Shown piece by piece: positions 9,050 through 15,336 of a DNA stretch of 55,816 nt (position 1 is the first letter of the stretch; each line of letters opens with the position of its first letter). A model generated the notes under the pieces. That model was given only the letters and a program-made list of their open reading frames with translations, was not told the DNA's origin and did no database searches. The position numbers were made by a program, and so were the translations under genes. Source of the stretch: Branchiibius hedensis (lineage in GTDB: Bacteria; Actinomycetota; Actinomycetes; Actinomycetales; Dermatophilaceae); NCBI RefSeq assembly GCF_900108585.1, contig NZ_UESZ01000003.1:1-55816 (forward strand), given 5' to 3'.

Positions 9050-9285
9050 GCGACCGTCGACGCCGCGGCAGGATGGCGACGTTCAGCCGCTGCCAACGCG
9101 CGGCGGACAAATTCTTCTTCGTCGATGGCTCCCCGGGCCTCATCCGTCAGGTTCTCCACGTCCTCGCGGTTGGGGACCCACCCCTCATGCCAGGACGCGG
9201 CCAGCGCGTTCAGGACCGCTCGCCGCTGCCTCGCGTCGAGCTGCTCGAACAACTCGGGCCAACGCTGCTCAACGTCCAATGCCAT
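9046..9285 (-). CDS. Fic-associated antitoxin, VbhA/FicA-like (copy A)
   Basis: A 79-residue helical protein directly upstream of fic. The start is the ATG at 9285 with AAGGAG six bases away; an upstream in-frame codon has no ribosome site. The segment NALAASWHEGWVPNRED carries the EG pair expected of class I Fic inhibitors. The Ser/Thr normally found four residues before the Glu is Ala here, with a Ser one residue later. Such antitoxins block the ATP site of Fic with that glutamate. Second copies at 44265-44504 and, on the other strand, 54741-54980. Confidence 0.72.
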   Translation of the reverse strand: MALDVEQRWPELFEQLDARQRRAVLNALAASWHEGWVPNREDVENLTDEARGAIDEEEFVRRALAAAERRHPAAASTVA

Positions 9286-9357
9286 GACCGCTCCTTGCTG
9301 GTGGAGATCTCCTTCGCCAAGTCTACGGCGGATCACGTCAAAAACGGTCCGATCTAG

Positions 9358-9450
9358 TTTCGGCGCAAATTGGTTTCGGCTCCGAGTTTCGGTGCAGCGT
9401 CACCCGCGGAATCTCGCGGGTGACGCTGCACCGGTTCGGGTGCGCCGAAA
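9358..9450. repeat. Nested inverted repeats upstream of the Fic operon (copy A)
   Basis: An inner dyad at 9391-9432 has a perfect 18-bp stem (GGTGCAGCGTCACCCGCG) and a 6-base loop. It is enclosed by an outer pair, TTTCGGCGCA at 9358-9367 and TGCGCCGAAA at 9441-9450. It lies in the 285-base gap between the divergent ficA gene and the gene at 9571. Terminator, recombination site and replication element are all possible. Copies at 44577-44669 and in the inverted arm. Confidence 0.8.
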
Positions 9451-9570
9451 ACGACCGAATCTGCGCCGTCGAGAGGTCCTGTCGACTTCCTACAGATCGA
9501 CTCGCCGCGTAGCGCCCTTGTCGGACCACCAAGACAGAATCGAACGTGCCGACCACCAAGGAGATAGCCA

Positions 9571-9930
9571 ATGTCCACTTCAGACCGTGCCGCCGAGCTG
9601 CTCGCCCGAGCCAAAGAAATCGGTGCCTACGCCGCCGAGCTCGAACTCGGGATCGCTAAGTCCGGCAGTAAGCCGGACGATCTGATCCACCATCTCGGGG
9701 ACGACACCGGGCGTGTGATCACTGACGCATACCGTCTCGCGGGCGCGGGTCTGGCCGCCGAGGTCGTCGACGCCTACCTCGTCTCGTTCAACGCGGCCAG
9801 AGCGCGGGCAGGATGGGCACCGCTCAGCAGGGAGGACGCCATTCACAACCTACAGTGGGCCATCCTGCCCCAGGGGATCACAGCCGAGGAGCAGCAAGAG
9901 GTGCGCGCAGCCTTCAGTGCGAGAGGGTAG
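9571..9930 (+). CDS. Hypothetical helical protein (copy A)
   Basis: A 119-residue soluble protein, predicted all-helical, with no motif I recognise. An AAGGAG site precedes the ATG. It is a single gene, divergent from the fic pair and convergent with the small membrane gene at 9974. Second copies at 44790-45149 and, on the other strand, 54096-54455. Confidence 0.6.
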   Translation: MSTSDRAAELLARAKEIGAYAAELELGIAKSGSKPDDLIHHLGDDTGRVITDAYRLAGAGLAAEVVDAYLVSFNAARARAGWAPLSREDAIHNLQWAILPQGITAEEQQEVRAAFSARG

Positions 9931-9973
9931 GTCGACCCGGCCGGTAACGACCGTTACCGGCGGCGGCGCACCC

Positions 9974-10168
9974 CTACCGCTGATCCCTCAAATACTCGCG
10001 AGCGAGCACCACAGACATAACCGCTGACACCACGGACAGCGCGGTCAGCGACCAGCCGACGGCCAGCGCCGACCCGTGACTCAGATGTGCGGCAGGAACG
10101 CCCCAGATCGCAACCAGAGCCAGGAGCACCGATACCCCGGCCGGGATGAACAACAGGGTCCGCGGCAT
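9974..10168 (-). CDS. Two-helix small membrane protein (copy A)
   Basis: A 64-residue protein made almost entirely of two membrane helices: LLFIPAGVSVLLALVAIWGV near the start and a second beginning about residue 35 (ALAVGWSLTALSVVSAVM), with a basic end (REYLRDQR). Its ATG overlaps the stop of the transposon-split gene upstream (TGATG), so it was the last gene of the membrane-protein operon that now begins beyond the transposon. Its expression may be reduced by that insertion. Function unknown. Second copy at 45193-45387. Confidence 0.65.
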   Translation of the reverse strand: MPRTLLFIPAGVSVLLALVAIWGVPAAHLSHGSALAVGWSLTALSVVSAVMSVVLAREYLRDQR

Positions 10169-10284
10169 CACTCTCGACCTCGAAGTTCTCTGCGGATCGT
10201 GATACCGAGATCAATCAGCGTGGCAATGGCCAGAGCAACGATGGCGATACCGGACACCACCATCCCCACAGTGCGCTGCAAACC
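10168..10284 (-). pseudogene. 3' part of a small membrane-protein gene split by the composite transposon (copy A)
   Basis: This fragment encodes a membrane helix (VVSGIAIVALAIATLIDLGI) and the tail RRELRGRE. If the 2976-bp transposon and one 8-bp duplicate are removed, it joins in frame to the fragment at 13261-13340. The result is an intact protein of about 62 residues with two hydrophobic stretches. That join shows the gene was whole before the insertion. Confidence 0.85.
10277..10284. repeat. Left 8-bp target-site duplication of the composite transposon
   Basis: TGCAAACC lies directly outside the left end, and the same eight bases follow the right end at 13261-13268. An 8-bp duplication is typical of ISL3-family transposition. 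Confidence 0.9.
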
Positions 10285-10455
10285 GGCTCATCCCAATCGA
10301 GGGTGTAGTCGCGGTCTGGAAGTCGCCGGCTTTGAGTAGTGGCCTAGCGATAGTTGATGAGGTTTCGGAACCCACGCGCGGAAGTCACAGAGGTGTTCGA
10401 GTCATCCGTTGATCGCCTTGGCCGGGGCGTCGTAGGTGCCGGGCGGTCACGCTCT
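10285..10455 (-). pseudogene. Decayed 3' remnant of an ISL3 transposase gene (copy A)
   Basis: On the minus strand this reads as a broken version of the last 50 residues of the intact transposase at 11866-13257. Visible pieces are AKAING, LEHL, RGFRNLINY and the terminal-repeat-encoded YTLDWDEP, with in-frame stops between them. It keeps only the outer end, which is all a composite transposon needs from its second element. Confidence 0.82.
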
Positions 10456-10499
10456 TAGCATGCTGACGCTCAGCTCGGGAGGCCCAGCTCACCATGAGT

Positions 10500-10528
10500 T
10501 TGTTACTTACCCTACCGGTAGGTAGAGT
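10500..10528 (+). promoter_or_regulatory. tetR-smr promoter with palindromic operator in the spacer (copy A)
   Basis: TTGTTA and TAGAGT boxes are 17 bases apart. The perfect 12-bp palindrome CCTACCGGTAGG (10511-10522) fills the spacer just upstream of the -10 box. A TetR dimer bound there would block RNA polymerase, giving autorepression of tetR-smr-smr. Confidence 0.65.
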
Positions 10529-10535
10529 TGTCGAT

Positions 10536-11096
10536 ATGAGTACTAGTGCACCTGCCCACCGACCGTCGGCGCGAGGCGGCGTTCTCGCCAGCACTCTTGC
10601 GTGGGCCCGCACTGGCGCCTCTGTTTCCCTGGTGTCCGCAGCTCGCGCTGCAGGAATCACTAAGGCTGGCCTGATGTACCACTTCCCAACCAAGGAAGCA
10701 CTGATGACCGCCGTCATCGATTACCTCCTCGACGGCTACGAGCGGGATCTGGCCGCCCGCCTGGCTACCACCAACCCAAACGTACCCACGATCAGCGAAC
10801 GCCTCGCCGCCTACGTTGACTGGGCTTGCGACGGGCCGTTCGACTACGGCGACCTGGTCATGTTCACCGACCCCCGCCTGCGCGAGCCGCTCACCGAGCG
10901 ATGGAACAGCCGCATGGGGGCCTGGGTCGACGTCCCCGAGACCCTTCCGGCCGACCAGCGGGCCCGCCTCCACGGCGTCCGACTCTTGGCCGACGGCATC
11001 TGGCTCAACACCGCCGGCAACGGCATCGCCCTATCCGACGAGGACACCGACGCCATTCGAGCACTCGCACACCACCTCATCCAGGAGAACTCATGA
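10536..11096 (+). CDS. TetR family repressor of the SMR efflux pair (copy A)
   Basis: A 186-residue TetR protein. I chose the ATG at 10536, because an earlier in-frame ATG at 10494 lies upstream of the promoter boxes. The helix-turn-helix is at about residues 30-55 (SLVSAARAAGITKAGLMYHF, then PTKEALM), and the rest is the ligand-binding helical domain. Its stop overlaps the start of the first efflux gene as ATGA, so all three genes form one transcript. It probably senses cationic compounds exported by the pumps; the ligand is inferred. Copies at 45755-46315 and, on the minus strand, 52933-53493. Confidence 0.87.
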   Translation: MSTSAPAHRPSARGGVLASTLAWARTGASVSLVSAARAAGITKAGLMYHFPTKEALMTAVIDYLLDGYERDLAARLATTNPNVPTISERLAAYVDWACDGPFDYGDLVMFTDPRLREPLTERWNSRMGAWVDVPETLPADQRARLHGVRLLADGIWLNTAGNGIALSDEDTDAIRALAHHLIQENS

Positions 11097-11440
11097 CCAA
11101 GTGGCTACTGCTCGCGGGGGCCATCCTCAGCGAGGTCACCGGTTCGCTGTCGCTGAAGGGAGCACTCGATCGACCCGGACTGTACGTGCTCGTCGCGGCT
11201 GGCTACATCGCCTCGTTCATTCTCCTCGCTCTCGTTCTGCGTCAGGGCATGGCGCTGGGCGTCGCCTACGGCATTTGGGGCGCCCTCGGTGTCGCCACCA
11301 CCGCCGTGATGTCGTCGCTGATCTTCGATGAAACCCTCACCGCACTCATGGGCGTCGGCATCGTCCTCATCATTGCCGGCGTCCTCACCGTCGAACTCGG
11401 CTCCCAGCACGCGGTCAAGAACCTCGAAGAAGCCACCTGA
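11093..11440 (+). CDS. SMR family multidrug efflux subunit 1 (copy A)
   Basis: A 115-residue small multidrug resistance protein with four membrane helices. The conserved membrane Glu is E14 in AGAILSEVTGSLSLKGA, and the GMALGVAYGIWGALG stretch of helix 3 is typical of the family. These pumps exchange protons for quaternary ammonium and other cations. It is longer than subunit 2 because of a soluble tail (SQHAVKNLEEAT). It shares one base with the next gene (TGATG). Two adjacent unequal SMR genes usually work as a heterodimer, as in EbrAB and YkkCD. Copies at 46312-46659 and 52589-52936. Confidence 0.9.
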   Translation: MTKWLLLAGAILSEVTGSLSLKGALDRPGLYVLVAAGYIASFILLALVLRQGMALGVAYGIWGALGVATTAVMSSLIFDETLTALMGVGIVLIIAGVLTVELGSQHAVKNLEEAT

Positions 11441-11760
11441 TGGCTTACCTGTTCCTCCTCGGAGCCATCATTGCCGAGGTCAGCGCTACCCTCTCGCTGC
11501 GCATGGCAGCTACTGGCGTCCGCGCCTACTACGCCGCCGTCGCCGGCGGCTACCTCTTGGCCTTCGCGTTTCTCACCCTCGCCCTTAATGAGGGCCTGGG
11601 CCTCGGTGTCGCTTACGGCATCTGGGCAGCGTCCGGAGTTGCCCTAACGGCCGTCGCGTCCAAAGCCCTCTTCAAGGAGCCGCTCACCGCGCTCATGATG
11701 GGCGGCATCGCACTCATCATCGCCGGCGTTCTTCTCGTCGAGCTCGGCGCCCTGCACTGA
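11440..11760 (+). CDS. SMR family multidrug efflux subunit 2 (copy A)
   Basis: A 106-residue four-helix SMR protein with the conserved Glu at E13 (LLGAIIAEVSATLSLRMA) and the helix 3 motif GLGLGVAYGIWAASG. It has short termini, unlike its partner, which fits an asymmetric pair inserted in opposite orientations. It probably confers tolerance to quaternary ammonium biocides or dyes together with subunit 1. It is last in the tetR operon and is followed by the ISL3 element. Copies at 46659-46979 and 52269-52589. Confidence 0.9.
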   Translation: MAYLFLLGAIIAEVSATLSLRMAATGVRAYYAAVAGGYLLAFAFLTLALNEGLGLGVAYGIWAASGVALTAVASKALFKEPLTALMMGGIALIIAGVLLVELGALH

Positions 11761-11817
11761 CTGAGATCCCCATCCCCACGACGTCGTCGCTCACAACGGA
11801 GCAAGGCCTTGGCAACG

Positions 11818-13260
11818 GGCTTCTGATGAGGTGTACTCGTTGATCGAAGCGACTCCGGCGCGACGGTGGCTAGATCGTGGTCGAGGTCTTCGGAAGATGA
11901 CGTTCCACGCCTGACATCCGGAGGTCTGACGTCGTTGCCTGTCGCTACCGCTCGGGCCCGCTTCGCTCGCCCGGACCTGACAACGTTCTGCCGACTCGAC
12001 GAACTCGACCTCGTCGTGACCGGCCAGCGCCTCGAGCCCGACCGCGCGGTGCTCGCCTGCAGAGTCCTGACCCCGGACGAGTGGTGTCGACGCTGCGGCG
12101 CCGAAGGCGCTGCTCGGGACACCGTGATCCGTCGGCTCGCGCACGAGCCGCTGGGGTGGCGACCGACGGTGTTGGAGGTCGCGGTGCGTCGCTACCGCTG
12201 CACCGGCTGCGGGCACGTGTGGCGCCAAGACACCACCCGTGCGGCCGAGCCGCGGTCGAAGCTCTCGCGCCGTGGGCTGCGGTGGGCGCTCGAAGCGCTG
12301 GTCGTGCAGCACCTCACCGTCACCCGGATCGCCGAGGGACTCGACGTCGCCTGGGACACCGCCAACGACGCCGTGCTTGCTGAAGGCCGACGTGTTCTCA
12401 TCGACGACCCGGCCCGCTTCGACGGCGTGAGGGTCATCGGCGTCGATGAGCACGTCTGGAGGCACACCAGGCGCGGCGACAGGTACGTCACCGTGATCAT
12501 CGACCTGACCCCGATCCGCGACAAGACCGGCCCCGCCAGGCTGCTGGACATGGTCGAGGGTCGCTCGAAGGAGGCCTTCAAGACCTGGCTCGCCGCCCGA
12601 CCCGACACCTGGCGCGACGGGATCGAGGTCGTCGCGATGGACGGGTTCACCGGCTTCAAGACCGCCGCCGCCGAGGAGCTCCCCGACGCGGTGGCGGTCA
12701 TGGATCCGTTCCACGTCGTCCGCCTCGCCAGGGACGCGCTCGACCGGTGCCGGCGCCGGGTGCAGCAGGCCATCCACGGCCACCGCGGGATGAAGGGCGA
12801 CCCGCTGTATGCCGCGCGGCGGACCCTGCACACCGGCGCCGAGCTGCTGACCGACAAGCAGGCCGCTCGACTCCGCACGTTGTTCGGGGCCGAGGAGCAT
12901 GTCGAGGTCGAGGCGACCTGGGGGATCTACCAGCGGATGATCGCCGCCTACCGCCACGAAGACCGCCACCACGGCCGCGAGCTCATGGCCAACCTGATTG
13001 CCTCGATCAGCAGCGGTGTCCCGAGGGCGCTGGTCGAACTCACCACACTCGGCCGGACGCTGAGGAAGCGCGCCGACGACGTGCTCGCCTACTTCGACCG
13101 CCCCGGCACGTCCAACGGTCCGACCGAGGCGATCAACGGCCGCCTCGAACACCTCCGCGGCAGTGCTCTTGGGTTCCGCAACCTCACCAACTACATCGCC
13201 AGGAGCCTGCTCGAGACCGGCGGGTTCAGACCCCGTCTACACCCTCGACTGGGATGAGCC
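11818..13260 (+). mobile_element. ISL3 family insertion sequence (copy A)
   Basis: About 1.44 kb with a right end GGCTCATCCCAGTCG (read inwards on the minus strand) and a weaker left end beginning GGCTTCTGATGAGG at 11818. The eight bases outside its left end (TGGCAACG) do not match those at the right (TGCAAACC). It therefore moved last as part of the composite unit and not alone. Confidence 0.75.
11866..13257 (+). CDS. ISL3 family transposase (copy A, intact)
   Basis: A transposase of up to 463 residues. A zinc-binding region has CRRCG near residue 75 and CTGCGHVW near residue 112. A helix-turn-helix region follows (TVTRIAEGLDVAWDTAND), then the DDE catalytic core: GVDEHVW, VVAMDGFTGF and GPTEAINGRLEHLRG. 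The true start is uncertain; the family core begins near PDLTTFCRLDELDL, so the first 30 or so residues may be untranslated. The stop lies inside the right inverted repeat. Copies at 47085 and 50773 are shifted by one-base errors. Confidence 0.9.
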   Translation: MARSWSRSSEDDVPRLTSGGLTSLPVATARARFARPDLTTFCRLDELDLVVTGQRLEPDRAVLACRVLTPDEWCRRCGAEGAARDTVIRRLAHEPLGWRPTVLEVAVRRYRCTGCGHVWRQDTTRAAEPRSKLSRRGLRWALEALVVQHLTVTRIAEGLDVAWDTANDAVLAEGRRVLIDDPARFDGVRVIGVDEHVWRHTRRGDRYVTVIIDLTPIRDKTGPARLLDMVEGRSKEAFKTWLAARPDTWRDGIEVVAMDGFTGFKTAAAEELPDAVAVMDPFHVVRLARDALDRCRRRVQQAIHGHRGMKGDPLYAARRTLHTGAELLTDKQAARLRTLFGAEEHVEVEATWGIYQRMIAAYRHEDRHHGRELMANLIASISSGVPRALVELTTLGRTLRKRADDVLAYFDRPGTSNGPTEAINGRLEHLRGSALGFRNLTNYIARSLLETGGFRPRLHPRLG

Positions 13261-13268
13261 TGCAAACC
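13261..13268. repeat. Right 8-bp target-site duplication of the composite transposon
   Basis: TGCAAACC, identical to 10277-10284, directly after the right end of the composite transposon. Confidence 0.9.
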
Positions 13269-13340
13269 CGTGGGGCCAGCCTCAAACATCCAGTAGACCA
13301 GCAGCGCCGACAGGTCCGCGACGATCATGTTCGCTCGCAT
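13261..13340 (-). pseudogene. 5' part of the small membrane-protein gene split by the transposon (copy A)
   Basis: It starts at the ATG at 13340 after a GGTGGGAG site and encodes MRANMIVADLSALLVYWMF and then EAGPTG. It joins in frame to 10168-10284 once the transposon is removed. It begins 15 bases after the preceding gene's stop, so it was a member of the minus-strand membrane operon. Confidence 0.8.
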
Positions 13341-13355
13341 TTGCTCCCACCTTCC

Positions 13356-13643
13356 CTACGAGTTCCGCGCTTGTGTGAGGGCCTCGATCAGCCCATCGAT
13401 CAATGTCCCGGTGTTGGCGTGGTCGGCATCAAAAGCGATCCAACTCGGTATGACCGACCACTCGCCCGCTGAATCCATCCGCAGCGCCTGGTGCTCCTCG
13501 TTAGTCGAGAGCACCCTGATGACTAGCTGCCCCCGACTGTTGACTCCGGCCTCGAACTGATCCCCCTCACGAATCGAGAGGTAGGTGTCGCGTTCGTCGA
13601 TAGGCAACCCCTTCACTGCGAACACTGGCCTATCGGCACCCAT
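13356..13643 (-). CDS. Small hypothetical protein (copy A)
   Basis: A 95-residue protein of unknown function; the start at 13643 overlaps the stop of the tiny zinc-finger-like gene (TGATG). It begins with a strand-rich part (FAVKGLPIDERDTYLSIREG) and ends in a helix (TLIDGLIEALTQARNS). The pattern resembles small beta-rich plasmid proteins but matches no family I can name. Copies at 48574-48861 and 50387-50674. Confidence 0.6.
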   Translation of the reverse strand: MGADRPVFAVKGLPIDERDTYLSIREGDQFEAGVNSRGQLVIRVLSTNEEHQALRMDSAGEWSVIPSWIAFDADHANTGTLIDGLIEALTQARNS

Positions 13644-13768
13644 CACTGGTCTCCGTTCTGGCGAGGTTTGTGCTGGCAGTAACAGACCCGCTGAGGTCCC
13701 GTCCGACCCGCCTTGGTATCGATGCAATCGGCTGCGATGTGCGGCTCGCGGCAAGGTTCGCAGATCAT
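13643..13768 (-). CDS. 41-residue Cys-rich, zinc-binding-like protein (copy A)
   Basis: A short gene read MICEPCREPHIAADC, then IDTKAG and a second metal-site half CYCQHK. The spacing (CxxC, a distant Cys and CxC plus His) suggests one structural zinc. Similar tiny proteins with CEPC...C.CQH patterns occur in actinobacterial phages and plasmids. It overlaps both neighbours (ATGA at its start, TGATG at its stop), which strongly supports translation. Copies at 48861-48986 and 50262-50387. Confidence 0.6.
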   Translation of the reverse strand: MICEPCREPHIAADCIDTKAGRTGPQRVCYCQHKPRQNGDQ

Positions 13769-14184
13769 GACGCATGCTCGTCTTGGGAGGTACGCCGCGG
13801 GAACCGCACGACCTCGAACCCTACGAACACCACGGCGAGCAGACCCAGCGCCCAGAAGTTGCTAGACCCGGCGCAGATGAAGGCTGCGGCCGCCGCTGGT
13901 GCGGCGTCTATTACCGGCCACGCCGCTGACGTGAGGGCTGATCGCGGCTCGGGCCGATGCGGGAGCTGATTCAACAGATGCCTCCGCCCGGCGAAAGCGG
14001 TGTAACCCGGGACCGCGATCCAACCAGCCGAGCTATGCAATGCCTGGCTCGCGAATGCGGCGACCGCCGCCACGAACGCTAGGACAGCGCAGATGCCCAG
14101 CACCCACGCCCGGACCGTGATCGCGACTTCCTCAGCCGCGCTCAGACCGGACCCTGTGCCGACGTGATCCTCGTCCGTCACCAT
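13765..14184 (-). CDS. Membrane protein of unknown function (copy A)
   Basis: A 139-residue protein starting at the ATG at 14184, which overlaps the previous stop (TGATG). A short acidic head is followed by a hydrophobic helix at about 22-47 (AWVLGICAVLAFVAAVAAFA), a loop with a basic RRHLLNQLPHR stretch, a moderately hydrophobic Ala-rich segment, and a last helix (FWALGLLAVVFVGFEVVRF). It lies in an operon of small membrane proteins, which suggests a shared envelope role. Copies at 48983-49402 (frameshifted) and 49846-50265. Confidence 0.65.
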   Translation of the reverse strand: MVTDEDHVGTGSGLSAAEEVAITVRAWVLGICAVLAFVAAVAAFASQALHSSAGWIAVPGYTAFAGRRHLLNQLPHRPEPRSALTSAAWPVIDAAPAAAAAFICAGSSNFWALGLLAVVFVGFEVVRFPRRTSQDEHAS

Positions 14185-14906
14185 CAGCCCTTCTCCTTCG
14201 TCCCGCGCGCCCAGCTCTTCTTCTTTGATCCACTCCCCCCAGTCTGGCCTCTTGCACCGACAGTAAGGTCCGCGCTGGTCGCCGCCCATTGCTCGGCGTA
14301 CCGGCGCAACGCCCGAATCTGGTCAATGACGGTGTTCGCTTCGTCCCGCACCATCGCGTCAATGTCATTGCTCGCGAGGTCGAGGATCTTGCCGTAATCC
14401 TGAGCGGGTGTCGTCCCGTCGTCTGTCACTTCAGCCCTCAGAGTCGGGGGAATGTCCTCAAAGCTGGTGGCCGCGTTGATGATGGCTTCACAGACACGAT
14501 TCACACGATCCCGACGGCCCGCATCGAGGTCCCCGTTCAGCAGGCGCAGGAGGGTGCTGGCTGCGCCCGTCCGCGCGCTCCGCCGGAGAATTTGAACTGC
14601 CTCAGGCTCTGGGTTCGACCTGACCACCGCGGGCTTTTCACTCTTCGACCTGACCACCGCGGGCTTTTCACTCTTCGACCTGACCACCGCGGGCTTTTCA
14701 CTCTTGGGTGTGCGCTCGGTCAGTGTGTAGGGCGCCAAACTCCCGCGCTGCCAGCAAGACCGGATGATCCAGAGGCTTACTGAAAGGACCGCCAGCACGC
14801 TGGCGAGCCAGATGCACCAGCTCATCACGTGCTCGAATGCGGCTTCTCCGGCTGGTACGCCTGGACCCGGAGTCGCGCTGCCCGCGAGGTTCGTAAAGTT
14901 GTTCAT
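14184..14906 (-). CDS. Membrane-anchored protein with a 3x10-residue repeat
   Basis: A 240-residue protein starting at the ATG at 14906 with AGGAG eight bases upstream. One membrane helix (about 26-50, MSWCIWLASVLAVLSVSLWI) is followed by three exact repeats of KSEKPAVVRS or near variants, then a soluble helical domain of about 150 residues ending GSKKKSWARGTKEKG. The repeats form a basic linker between membrane and domain. No family recognised. This is the only complete copy, because the assembly fold-back near 49586 falls inside the other one. Confidence 0.65.
   Translation of the reverse strand: MNNFTNLAGSATPGPGVPAGEAAFEHVMSWCIWLASVLAVLSVSLWIIRSCWQRGSLAPYTLTERTPKSEKPAVVRSKSEKPAVVRSKSEKPAVVRSNPEPEAVQILRRSARTGAASTLLRLLNGDLDAGRRDRVNRVCEAIINAATSFEDIPPTLRAEVTDDGTTPAQDYGKILDLASNDIDAMVRDEANTVIDQIRALRRYAEQWAATSADLTVGARGQTGGSGSKKKSWARGTKEKG
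14614..14703. repeat. Three exact 30-bp tandem repeats
   Basis: The 30-bp unit beginning TTCGACCTGACCACCGCG is present three times without change. It lies in frame inside the membrane-anchored protein gene, so copy number could vary without breaking the frame. Confidence 0.92.
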
Positions 14907-14930
14907 GGTTCGAGCTCCTATCTCGATCCG

Positions 14931-14962
14931 GGCCTGGTCAGCGTTGCCTCGCTGGCCAGGCC
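14931..14962. terminator. Imperfect hairpin between two minus-strand genes
   Basis: GGCCTGG and AGCG pair with CGCT and CCAGGCC across a small internal bulge and a six-base loop. It sits between the gene ending at 15007 and the ribosome site of the next gene. No T run follows, so it may be a transcript-processing or attenuation structure. Confidence 0.4.
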
Positions 14963-15006
14963 ACCACTGGTTGGGGTTAGTAGAGGGAGTCGGTGTCCCG
15001 ACGTCC

Positions 15007-15237
15007 CTACGGCTGCACGGTGCGGCAGTTATTGGCGGAATAGAGGTCCTCGACGCAGCACTCACGGCGCCGCCGGAACGGGCCGAGATGGCCAACGTTG
15101 GGATCGCATTCGAGCGCATCGGCCATCTGGTCGGCCTCATCAGCGCCGAGGGGACCAACGAACCAGACCTCCTCCGATCCGTCCTCGTCCGTGTCGGTGA
15201 CCTTCACGATGTAGGTGTTGCTGTGCTGAATGCTCAT
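15007..15237 (-). CDS. Small acidic hypothetical protein
   Basis: A 76-residue protein starting with a strand pair (NTYIVKVTDTDEDGSEEVWF) and containing a C-terminal CC pair. An AAGGGAG site lies just upstream, inside the repeated leader shared with ssb and ardC. Function unknown; the shared leader suggests it is expressed together with the establishment genes. Confidence 0.6.
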   Translation of the reverse strand: MSIQHSNTYIVKVTDTDEDGSEEVWFVGPLGADEADQMADALECDPNVGHLGPFRRRRECCVEDLYSANNCRTVQP

Positions 15238-15336
15238 GGTGTGCTCCCTTGGTGGTGGGGCTGGTAAGTTCCCCGGGGTTGGTCTGCCGTGTTGATACTG
15301 TCAGTCTAGTCTAGTTGGTCAATGCTGGCTAGATAG
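15238..15336 (-). promoter_or_regulatory. Repeated promoter-leader, copy 1
   Basis: About 100 bases nearly identical to the regions at 18616 and 20045. Read on the minus strand it holds TTGACC, then the tandem CTAGACTAGACTGAC stretch, then GTATCAACACGG, and it ends in an AAGGGAGCACACC ribosome site joined to the ATG. A -35-like TTGACC is clear; the -10 box is poor (TATCAA, 19 bases away). Confidence 0.65.

Larger units (their letters stand above)
10285..13260. mobile_element. ISL3-type composite transposon carrying tetR and paired SMR efflux genes (copy A)
   Basis: This 2976-bp unit has near-perfect outer inverted ends: GGCTCATCCCAATCG at the left and its complement, with A replaced by G, at the right; 23 of the outer 24 bases agree. 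Both sides carry the duplication TGCAAACC. The left part is a decayed 3' remnant of an ISL3 element facing outwards, and the right part is a full ISL3 element facing the other way. The passenger is tetR-smr-smr. Since the duplication surrounds the whole unit, it jumped as one piece. Copies at 45504-48478 and, inverted, 50770-53743. Confidence 0.9.
1..14369. repeat. First copy of the 14.4-kb terminal overlap
   Basis: This stretch matches 35214-49585 at a constant offset of 35213-35219. All differences I found are single-base indels, for example near 250, 342, 736, 950, 2924, 5110 and 13243; no substitutions were noticed. Four of them fall within the first kilobase, as expected at a poorly covered contig edge. 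I read it as the wrap-around overlap of a circle of about 35.2 kb, not a biological duplication. Confidence 0.93.

Noticed and set aside
10826-11092. Longer in-frame start for SMR subunit 1
   Set aside because: The extension is Arg/His-rich and lies within tetR in another frame; the ATG at 11093 gives a normal SMR length and an ATGA overlap.
11791-13152. 453-codon open frame antisense to the transposase
   Set aside because: It is a shadow frame with low-complexity Gly/Val/Arg content; the DDE transposase on the other strand is clearly the gene.
11818-13260. Independent insertion of the ISL3 element next to the SMR genes
   Set aside because: The bases outside its left end (TGGCAACG) do not match those outside its right end (TGCAAACC), whereas the latter match the far end of the composite unit at 10277-10284 exactly.
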